From: Alphaproteobacteria bacterium UBA7371 | GTDB taxonomy: Bacteria; Pseudomonadota; Alphaproteobacteria; UBA8317 | DNA length: 18,367 nt | NCBI GenBank assembly: GCA_002469865.1 | Contig: DKOD01000076.1 | Location: 1-18,367 of the forward strand | Direction: 5' to 3' | In this document: positions 1-6,470 of the stretch, one piece after another | Layout: every line of letters begins with the position of its first letter | Position numbering within the stretch: position 1 is the first letter of the stretch | Notes under the pieces: generated by a model | What the model was told of the DNA's origin: nothing | The model's input: the letters and a program-made list of their open reading frames with translations, nothing else | Databases searched by the model: none | Made by a program: the position numbers and the translations under genes

Positions 1-305
1 GCCTCAATGCGACGCAAATGATCTGCAGGGCTCTCTGATACAAACCTTCCCTCAGCAAGATCTTTTCGTGTTTCGTGAATAGCCGCTTCCAGTTCACATA
101 TGCGCAAGTGTGAATATTGCTCAAAGCTCATGACCACGTATTTGTCCTTACCCCGCACTGAGATGATTGCTTCGGCGGTACTCGGTGTGATGCCTTGCTG
201 TTGGGCATGGGCCTTGACCAGCTCATTCCAGGGGTTGTGGCCATGATCTGATAGGATCAGGGCCTTTGTTTCTGGGTGGAACAGGCGTTGAATTTTGAGG
301 GTCAT
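1..305 (-). CDS. Phd/YefM-like type II antitoxin (partial, runs off left edge)
   Basis: About 101 codons are visible before the window edge; the 3' end is missing. Residues 43-63 read like the core of Phd/YefM antitoxins: a beta strand with a basic turn (ISVRGKDKYVVMS), then FEQYSHL, then a helical stretch with EAAIHETRKDLAEGRF. In that family the N-terminal half binds operator DNA as a dimer and the C-terminal tail wraps and neutralises a RelE/ParE- or Doc-type toxin. No toxin can be seen, because the gene is cut before it. I chose the ATG at 305 because AAGG lies 6 nt upstream. An in-frame ATG at 341 would add 12 residues (MVEQNSLWPRQL) but has a poorer ribosome site. The gene starts 59 nt (or 23 nt) after the dnaE2 stop on the same strand with no visible terminator between, so co-transcription with the imu operon is possible. 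The family call rests on recognition by eye. Confidence 0.6.
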   Translation of the reverse strand, partial: MTLKIQRLFHPETKALILSDHGHNPWNELVKAHAQQQGITPSTAEAIISVRGKDKYVVMSFEQYSHLRICELEAAIHETRKDLAEGRFVSESPADHLRRIE

Positions 306-364
306 GAGCTGCCTTGGCCATAGGGAATTTTGTTCAACCATATCCCATGTTTTTGACTGCTTTG

Positions 365-3300
365 TTAATGAAAATCACGGCTTGGAAAGAGGTGCCGGAA
401 CTGATCCCTTGGATGCCAAGCGCGGGCTTTTATTTCCTGACGAATTTCCCCTGCCATGGGGTGGTCCAAAGCATCCAGCCACCCTGAACGGTCATGGACC
501 TGTTCTGCCAGCAAATGGATAACCCCATCGCGACGCTCCAATTTTCCGGTGATCTCCAAAAGCCGTCCATGGACCACGGCCATTGGATATTTGGCAAAGA
601 TGGCTGGGCGCACCACCACATTCACCACCCCATGCTCATCCTCCAGCGTGACAAAAATAATGCCTGATGCGGTTCCTGGCTTCTGCCTTGTAAGGGCCAA
701 GCCCATGGTTGTTAAACGCCGCTCGGATAGACCTTTGCTCATATGGCCAGAATGTTCATGATGGGGGATCATTTCTCGTAGGAAGGTCATGGGGTGGGCC
801 CTGAGGCTAAGCCCAGTTTGGCGGTAATCTGCCATCATTTCTTCGCTGGGGCTTGCCGGCGGCAATGGTGCTGGCGAAGCTTCTGCTTGGTCGAGCTGAT
901 CCAGCAGTGGCAAATGGTTGTTGGGCAGGCCAAGGGCTTCCCATCGGGCATCCCGTCGGGTGGTGCCAAGCATTGCAAAGGCATCGGCGGCGGCCAGCAA
1001 ATCAATGGCTTTGCGGCTGAGGCCTGCACGCTGCCTAAGGTCAAAAAGTTGACCATAGCCATTGCCCCTGGCCATGACCAGGCGCTCGGCATCCCCCTGG
1101 GAAAAGCCTTTAACCATCGCAAATCCGAGACGCACGGCGTGGTATTTGCCTTCAGGGCAGGGCTCCAGTGTTGCCTCCCATTGCGAGGCATTCACGCAAA
1201 CGGGATGAACTTCTACCCCATGGCGTTGGGCATCGGTGATGATCTGGGCTGGGGCGTAAAAACCCAGGGGCTGGGCATTCAATAACGCCGCACAGAAAAT
1301 GTCTGGGTAATGGGCCTTGATCCATGCAGAGGCATAAACAATGAGGGCAAAGCTTGCCGCATGGCTTTCTGGAAAGCCATATTCCCCAAAGCCTTCAATC
1401 TGCCGAAAACATCGCTCTGCAAAGGATCCCTGATAACCCCGGGCAATCATGCCTTGGATCATGCGGTCCCGAAAATATGAGATGGTGCCAACCTTTCGGA
1501 AAGTGGCCATGGCCCGGCGAAGCTGGTCTGCCTCACCAGGGGTAAAACCTGCCGCCACCACGGCAATACGCATGGCTTGTTCTTGGAAGAGGGGCACCCC
1601 CAATGTTTTGCCCAAGATATCTTGCAATTCCCGTGAGGCATAGGTGATTTCCTCCTCGCCATTGCGCCGGCGTAGGTAGGGATGAACCATGTCTCCCTGG
1701 ATAGGACCAGGACGTACAATCGCCACTTCGATCACCAAGTCGTAAAAATTTTTGGGCTTCATTCGGGGCAAAAAGGCCATTTGCGCACGACTTTCCACCT
1801 GAAAGACCCCAAGGCTGTCACCCCGCCCCAGCATTTCATAAACGGCAGGATCTTCCGGGGGGAGGTTTGCCAGGCTGTGGCTCAAGCCATAATATTCCTG
1901 CAAAAGGTTAAAAGCACGGTGGATGCAGCTCAGCATGCCCAGGGACAAAACATCAATTTTGAGCATGCCCAAATGGTCAAGATCATCCTTGTCCCATTGG
2001 ATTACGGTTCGGTCTTCCATGGCGGCATTTTCCAATGGCACCAAGCTGTCCAGCCGATCATGGGTGATGACAAAGCCCCCCACATGTTGGGAAAGATGTC
2101 TTGGGAACCCAACCAATTGGGCCACCATCGCCAAGAACCTGGCCATATGTGGGTCATCGGGGTCCAGGCCAGCTTCCATAAGCGCCTCACGCCCACGCCA
2201 TGTGGAACGAAAGCCCCAGCTTTGGGCCGCCAATCGTGACGTGATATCTTCAGAAAATCCCATGGCCCGACCAGCGTCACGGATCGCGCGCCTTGCCCGA
2301 AAATGAATGACGGTGGCGGCTAGGGCAGCATGATCTCGGCCATAATGATCATAGATATGTTGGATAACTTCTTCGCGCCGCTCATGTTCAAAATCGACAT
2401 CAATATCCGGTGGTTCATTACGTTCTGGGGAAACAAAACGTTCAAAGAGCAAATCCACTTTTTCTGGATCCACTGCGGTGATGCCCAGAAGGTAGCAAAC
2501 CACAGAATTGGCCGCCGAACCACGTCCTTGGCAAAGGATGTTGCGCTGTCTGGCAAAGCACACAATGTCGTGGACTGTTAAAAAATAAGGCGCAAAATCA
2601 AGCGCGGCGATAACTTCCAACTCATGGGCCACCATGGCTTCCATGCGCTTGTTGTGGTGCTGTCGCTTGGCCAAGGCATCATGGGTTCTGGCTGCCAATT
2701 CTTCCTGGGGGGTCCGGGTCAGGCTGCCGGAAGGATCTGGGTAGTGATAGTGCAATTCTGACAGGTCAAAAGTAATGGATTGTGCCAAATTGGCCGCATG
2801 GATCAGGGCATCACGATAGGCTGCAAAGCAATGCTCCCGCTCATGGGGTTCTTGCAGGTGGGATTGGCCATGGCGTTGGCGTTTGGCGCCAAGTTCTGCA
2901 AGGCTTTTATGTTCACGCATGGCTTGCAGAAGATCGGCCATTGGTTGGCGTTCTGCTGCATGCATGAGGCAATGGTTGCTGGCCACCAAACCAACCCCAT
3001 GTTCCCGGCCACAGCCGGCATCATGGGCCATCCGGGCATGGTCATGGCCTAGGCCTGTCGGCCCAATGGCCAGATGGAAATTTTTGTCCCAATGGGCCTT
3101 GCCCCATTGCATGAGGCCGGCCAGTTGGTCACGCCCATGGGCCCAGCCCACCAGAATGACTTGGACATCTTCAGCGATCATGGAGAGCATGCTTCGGTCT
3201 AAGGAGAATTGGCCTTTTAGGGCCTTTCGACGGGCGGCCGTGATGAGCTGGCTGAGTTGGCCATAACCTTTGCGGTTGGACGGGTAGGCAAGCAGAATGG

Positions 3301-3532
3301 TGCCATCATTAGTAACCAATTCGCTTCCCACCAACAGCCTTGTTTTGCCTTCCTCCTTGGCTGTGCGGTGGGCCCGGACGATTCCGGCCAAGCTGACCCT
3401 ATCGGCAATGCCAATGGCGCGGTAACCAAGATTGCCCGCTTGGGTGACATATTCTTCCGGGTGGGATGCGCCTTCCAGAAAGGTGAAATTGCTGGTTGCG
3501 TGGAACTCCACATGGTCAATAGCCATGAACAT
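365..3532 (-). CDS. dnaE2: Error-prone DNA polymerase III alpha subunit DnaE2 (ImuC)
   Basis: This is a C-family polymerase of 1055 aa, the usual DnaE2 size. It performs translesion synthesis together with ImuA and ImuB during the SOS response. An N-terminal PHP domain starts at residue 11 (ATSNFTFLEGASHPEE). The catalytic palm carries PDIDVDF at 375-381 (acidic residues D377 and D379) and KIDVLSLGML around D527. The finger and helix-hairpin-helix regions follow, and a C-terminal OB fold lies at about 941-1010. The open frame extends upstream to 3760, but those residues lie inside imuB and do not resemble the family. The family N-terminus fits the ATG at 3532, or the one at 3526 (MAIDHVEFH). 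Either start overlaps the 3' end of imuB (17 or 11 nt), suggesting translational coupling. It is the third gene of imuA-imuB-dnaE2, probably LexA controlled through the operator at 5631-5656. The polymerase appears intact. Confidence 0.97.
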   Translation of the reverse strand: MFMAIDHVEFHATSNFTFLEGASHPEEYVTQAGNLGYRAIGIADRVSLAGIVRAHRTAKEEGKTRLLVGSELVTNDGTILLAYPSNRKGYGQLSQLITAARRKALKGQFSLDRSMLSMIAEDVQVILVGWAHGRDQLAGLMQWGKAHWDKNFHLAIGPTGLGHDHARMAHDAGCGREHGVGLVASNHCLMHAAERQPMADLLQAMREHKSLAELGAKRQRHGQSHLQEPHEREHCFAAYRDALIHAANLAQSITFDLSELHYHYPDPSGSLTRTPQEELAARTHDALAKRQHHNKRMEAMVAHELEVIAALDFAPYFLTVHDIVCFARQRNILCQGRGSAANSVVCYLLGITAVDPEKVDLLFERFVSPERNEPPDIDVDFEHERREEVIQHIYDHYGRDHAALAATVIHFRARRAIRDAGRAMGFSEDITSRLAAQSWGFRSTWRGREALMEAGLDPDDPHMARFLAMVAQLVGFPRHLSQHVGGFVITHDRLDSLVPLENAAMEDRTVIQWDKDDLDHLGMLKIDVLSLGMLSCIHRAFNLLQEYYGLSHSLANLPPEDPAVYEMLGRGDSLGVFQVESRAQMAFLPRMKPKNFYDLVIEVAIVRPGPIQGDMVHPYLRRRNGEEEITYASRELQDILGKTLGVPLFQEQAMRIAVVAAGFTPGEADQLRRAMATFRKVGTISYFRDRMIQGMIARGYQGSFAERCFRQIEGFGEYGFPESHAASFALIVYASAWIKAHYPDIFCAALLNAQPLGFYAPAQIITDAQRHGVEVHPVCVNASQWEATLEPCPEGKYHAVRLGFAMVKGFSQGDAERLVMARGNGYGQLFDLRQRAGLSRKAIDLLAAADAFAMLGTTRRDARWEALGLPNNHLPLLDQLDQAEASPAPLPPASPSEEMMADYRQTGLSLRAHPMTFLREMIPHHEHSGHMSKGLSERRLTTMGLALTRQKPGTASGIIFVTLEDEHGVVNVVVRPAIFAKYPMAVVHGRLLEITGKLERRDGVIHLLAEQVHDRSGWLDALDHPMAGEIRQEIKARAWHPRDQFRHLFPSRDFH

Positions 3533-5060
3533 ACCAGCATTCTCGGCCGGCTCCTTTGTTTCTATACATCCAGAACCATTGCCCTGCTCGATTTTGCACC
3601 CACCAATAAGAGCGCATGCCCCCACGCCATGACGGCAGGTCCAACCACCATTCAGGGACATGATGGTCAGGCCCAAACATGGCCGCCCTGTCATGGGACA
3701 CACCGCGCCAGCGCCAGCGCATGGGGGGTTCGCCATGGGCAGGGGGCACCACCAAATCAATGGCCTCAGCAGGGTTCAGCATCACGCTTGGATGCAGAAA
3801 TTCTTCAGGGTCACAGATGTTATCCTCCGGCGCTGCATGCATATCCATGGGCTCTGCATAGATTGCCGAGACTGGGCAGGCACGGCGTTCAGGAAGGGTG
3901 GATTGGCCTGGCTGAAACCCCAGCACATGGTGGGGGCCAAGGCGCTGGCTCAGCCGCTCCAAAAGCCAGCGCCGCTGTCTTTCATCATGATTTGCGCCAA
4001 GATTGGGGGTGGGAAATGGCTGGCCATTGATCACCTGTGCGGTCATGGATATGTTTGATATGCTTTTATGGGCACCAATTTTTTCTAATTCAATATCAAT
4101 AAGTTGAGACCATATCTTCTCAGAATTTGTAGGTGATTGTGTGGCCACATCCATCACCTGCAGGCTGGATCTGCCCGAATGGTCAGGGCTTTTCAGGCAA
4201 ACCGACAAAAGCTGCAGCATGACCCCTTCATCATTCAGTTTTCTCAGCAATTCCGGCAACATCAAATGGAGCATGGGGCGGCAATCTTCCTCCCGCAATG
4301 GGAGGGCAAAATCCCTGGTAATTTCTCGGTCATCTTCGCGATATTCGCTTTTGCGTGGTGGGGAAGGAAGCTGACCCCTAAAACGCGCCAACCGTTCCCA
4401 GGCCGCAAGCCCAAAACGTTTGGCAAAATCCTCTCCTTTAATTTTCTGCAGGTCGGCAATGTTGCGGCACCCCAATTTGCGCAGCGACGACCCCGCCTGG
4501 CGGGGCAGACGCAAAGCAGCAATGGGAAGATGTTGGTGGGCACCTTTGTTGATGGTTTGGCCGCCATAAATGGCCTGACCCCAAGCTTCTTCATCCCCTG
4601 CGCCAAGACCCATGCGGTGTTTGTGGCCAAGGGCCAATAATTTTTCTGAAAGCGCAGCCAGCAGGCTCTCTTGGTCTGTGAATAAAGGAACACAGCCGCG
4701 TATGTTCAAATAGGCACCAAAATATAGCCCCTCATGAAGCTTTTCCAAAGAAAATAAGGGCGTGAATGAAGCAAAGATAGGTTTAAGCCTTTCCATTTGG
4801 CGTATGCATTCGTCATCATCCTGGGCCACCAGCTGCAATTCATGAAGGGCTGCACGGGCATCTGCCACCGGCATGCCGATGGTGAGCCCTGCGGCCATGG
4901 CTGCAGGATTGAGGCAAGTCAGGATTTCCCGCCGACCATTGCTTTGATGGCTTGCGGCCGGTTGGTCATGCACCCATGGCGATGCTGGAGCCTTCGGGGC
5001 AATTTCCAGGGGCCATTGGTGCAGCCAAATGAACAGATGGTGGAACAAGTTGAACCTCAT
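3516..5060 (-). CDS. imuB: ImuB, inactive Y-family polymerase homologue
   Basis: The protein is 514 aa. ImuB is the hub of the ImuA-ImuB-DnaE2 mutasome and binds both partners and the sliding clamp in characterised systems. The N-terminus (MRFNLFHHLFIWLHQWPLEI) matches the Y-family fold, but the metal-binding D.D of true polymerases is absent. The second acidic motif (SIDE in active enzymes) is replaced around residues 103-123 by FSLEKLHEGLYFGAYLNIRG, so the protein should be catalytically dead, as is normal for ImuB. The C-terminal part has the typical LPERRACPV and the closing block GGMRSYWWVQNRAGQ...FWMYR...WYVHGY. I did not find an obvious clamp motif of the QLPLW type. I placed the start at 5060 on family N-terminus grounds; an in-frame TTG at 5150 gives an unrelated extension. 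The gene overlaps imuA by 95 nt in another frame and dnaE2 by 17 nt. Confidence 0.93.
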   Translation of the reverse strand: MRFNLFHHLFIWLHQWPLEIAPKAPASPWVHDQPAASHQSNGRREILTCLNPAAMAAGLTIGMPVADARAALHELQLVAQDDDECIRQMERLKPIFASFTPLFSLEKLHEGLYFGAYLNIRGCVPLFTDQESLLAALSEKLLALGHKHRMGLGAGDEEAWGQAIYGGQTINKGAHQHLPIAALRLPRQAGSSLRKLGCRNIADLQKIKGEDFAKRFGLAAWERLARFRGQLPSPPRKSEYREDDREITRDFALPLREEDCRPMLHLMLPELLRKLNDEGVMLQLLSVCLKSPDHSGRSSLQVMDVATQSPTNSEKIWSQLIDIELEKIGAHKSISNISMTAQVINGQPFPTPNLGANHDERQRRWLLERLSQRLGPHHVLGFQPGQSTLPERRACPVSAIYAEPMDMHAAPEDNICDPEEFLHPSVMLNPAEAIDLVVPPAHGEPPMRWRWRGVSHDRAAMFGPDHHVPEWWLDLPSWRGGMRSYWWVQNRAGQWFWMYRNKGAGRECWYVHGY

Positions 5061-5619
5061 GATGCCATTGTTTTGGGGGCAGTCGTCGGTGATGGTGGCG
5101 TTTGATGACCAAAGAGCGCTGACACAAAAAACCTGTCGGGTTGGGCCCAAAACTCATGCGGGCATCCACGCCAGGAACATTTTGGGGCCATGACATCAGT
5201 GCCAATAGGCTGTGGCCGGATTCAGCGGCCAGGCGCAATTTTCGGGTTTCCTGCATGCCCATATTCATGGGCCTGAAGGCCAAGATGCATGCCCGTGGTT
5301 CATGGCGTAGAATTTCCCTAAGAACCCAAGACATGTCGCGGTCATCATTGCTTTGCAGCCAAAATTGCCGATCATGGTTGATGCCACGCTGGGCGATGCC
5401 ATGGGCATGGGGATGGGGTCCTTTTTCCTGCCCAGTGAGCCAGTAAATCGGCCCGCCCATGGCCCGGGCAAGGGGCAGCATATAATCCAAACTTGCAGGC
5501 CCATCACATTGCCATATGGCTGGCAATTCCACATGCTCCCCGGCCATTTCTAACTGCCATGGGGCATGCCCATCCCGTTCCATTTTTCGCACCATGTTGC
5601 GCAAATCTTGTGGCTTCAT
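4966..5619 (-). CDS. imuA: ImuA, RecA/SulA-like mutagenesis protein
   Basis: The protein is 217 aa and is the first gene of the imuA-imuB-dnaE2 operon. ImuA is a RecA-related protein without a working recombinase core; it partners ImuB in damage-induced mutagenesis. The middle region fits the family: GPIYWLTGQEK, then QFWLQSNDDRDMSWVLREIL, then ACILAFRPMNMGMQETRKLRLAAESGHSLLALM (in pieces from about residue 56 to 145). No Walker A motif is visible. The start at 5619 is well supported by AGGAGG 5 nt upstream, directly after the last repeat of the LexA operator. The last 31 or so codons overlap imuB in a different frame and encode an ordinary-looking Pro/Ala tail, so the true C-terminus is less certain. 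A frameshift here cannot be excluded, but the frame matches the expected WxxEV-type ending (KQWHHEVQLVPP). Confidence 0.92.
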   Translation of the reverse strand: MKPQDLRNMVRKMERDGHAPWQLEMAGEHVELPAIWQCDGPASLDYMLPLARAMGGPIYWLTGQEKGPHPHAHGIAQRGINHDRQFWLQSNDDRDMSWVLREILRHEPRACILAFRPMNMGMQETRKLRLAAESGHSLLALMSWPQNVPGVDARMSFGPNPTGFLCQRSLVIKRHHHRRLPPKQWHHEVQLVPPSVHLAAPMAPGNCPEGSSIAMGA

Positions 5620-5630
5620 AACATCCTCCT

Positions 5631-5656
5631 GTTCCCTTTATGTTCCTATTTTGTTC
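5631..5656 (-). promoter_or_regulatory. Doubled LexA (SOS) box upstream of imuA
   Basis: GTTC occurs at 5631-5634, 5642-5645 and 5653-5656. Each pair is separated by exactly 7 bases, giving two overlapping copies of GTTC-N7-GTTC (GAAC-N7-GAAC on the coding strand of imuA). This is the direct-repeat LexA box known in Alphaproteobacteria. The proximal repeat ends one base before the AGGAGG ribosome site of imuA. A LexA dimer bound here would cover the likely -10 and start region of the imu promoter. The DUF502 start at 5748 lies only about 90 bp away on the other strand, so that gene could also be affected. Confidence 0.88.
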
Positions 5657-5667
5657 TCACTCGTCAA
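5637..5667 (-). promoter_or_regulatory. Candidate imuA promoter
   Basis: On the minus strand a good -35 hexamer TTGACG lies at 5667-5662. A CATAAA -10-like hexamer follows at 5642-5637, with 19 nt spacing, which is longer than ideal. The pair brackets the upstream LexA repeats, as expected for repression by occlusion. The -35 is convincing and the -10 is weak. Confidence 0.4.
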
Positions 5668-5747
5668 GAGAAATTTTTCTTTTGCTTGACCAATCTTGCC
5701 GCAGGCCATCATGTGGGGTTTGGTTTGCAATGACGGTCGGTTTTACC

Positions 5748-6470
5748 ATGAGTGATGAACACCAACATGCCGAGGGCCCGGCCCAATCTACGGGCTTTTT
5801 TGGCCGAATTAGGCGGTATTTTCTGACTGGCTTGGTGGTGTTCACGCCAATTGCTGTGACCGCCTACATTGCCTGGAATGTTATTGATTTTGTCGATGAG
5901 CAGATAAAGCCGCTTATCCCAATTCCATATAACCCAGACACTTATCTGCCATTTTCCCTGCCAGGACTGGGTCTTCTTTTGTTGGGTATCTTCCTGGTGC
6001 TCCTGGGCATGGTAACAGCCCGTGCCTTTGGCCGAAGCCTCTTGGGCCTTGGTGAGCGTATTGTGGACACCATGCCGGTCGTGCGTACCCTTTATGGTGC
6101 ATTAAAAAACATCATCGAAACGGTGTTCAACAGCGATGAACGGAATTTCGAAAAAGCAGCCCTTATTGAATACCCACGCCGTGGTCTCTGGGCGATTGTG
6201 TTCATCACCTCCAAGACAAAAGGAGAGGTGGCCCAAAAAATTCCTGACCCACTGGTGTCGGTGTTTCTGCCAACAACCCCCAACCCCACCTCTGGTTTTT
6301 TGCTCTTTGTCCCGGAATCAGATCTTATTCCCCTGGATATGACGGTGGAGCAGGCGGCTCGGATGATTATTTCTGGGGGTATTATTAACGAAGAAAAGGC
6401 AAAAGAGCTCAGCCGGCAAGCCGGAGGTCGCCCAGATCACCCTCTGCAAAAAGATCATCCAACGCCCTAA
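5748..6470 (+). CDS. DUF502 family inner-membrane protein
   Basis: The protein is 240 aa from the ATG at 5748 (MSDEHQHAEGP). It matches DUF502 in layout. A short cytoplasmic N-terminus with FFGRIRRYFLTGLVVFTPIA leads into a first membrane helix (about 25-49). The motif LPGLGLLLLGIFLVLLG forms a second helix (about 71-92). A soluble C-terminal part includes the family signature ERIVDTMPVVRTLYGALKNI, then FEKAALIEYPRRGLWAIVFIT, and FLPTTPNPTSGFLLFVPESDLIPLDMT. The biochemical role of the family is unknown. Alternative in-frame starts at 5730 and 5640 exist; no strong ribosome site separates them, so the start is uncertain. The 3' end runs 62 nt into the opposite-strand recG gene. It is divergent from imuA across the LexA operator. 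Confidence 0.88.
   Translation: MSDEHQHAEGPAQSTGFFGRIRRYFLTGLVVFTPIAVTAYIAWNVIDFVDEQIKPLIPIPYNPDTYLPFSLPGLGLLLLGIFLVLLGMVTARAFGRSLLGLGERIVDTMPVVRTLYGALKNIIETVFNSDERNFEKAALIEYPRRGLWAIVFITSKTKGEVAQKIPDPLVSVFLPTTPNPTSGFLLFVPESDLIPLDMTVEQAARMIISGGIINEEKAKELSRQAGGRPDHPLQKDHPTP

Noticed and set aside
331..346. Extra LexA box in front of the antitoxin gene
   Set aside because: A single GTTC at 332-335 has no second GTTC 7 bases on.
3533..3760. N-terminal extension of DnaE2 from 3760
   Set aside because: The 76 extra residues lie inside imuB, are Cys/Gly-rich and unlike DnaE2, whose PHP domain begins near the ATG at 3532.
3257..4030. 257-codon plus-strand open frame across the imuB/dnaE2 junction
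   Set aside because: It is antisense to two well-supported genes and shows no family resemblance.
5061..5150. ImuB start at the TTG at 5150
   Set aside because: The family N-terminus begins at the ATG at 5060; the extension is unlike ImuB and lies deeper inside imuA.
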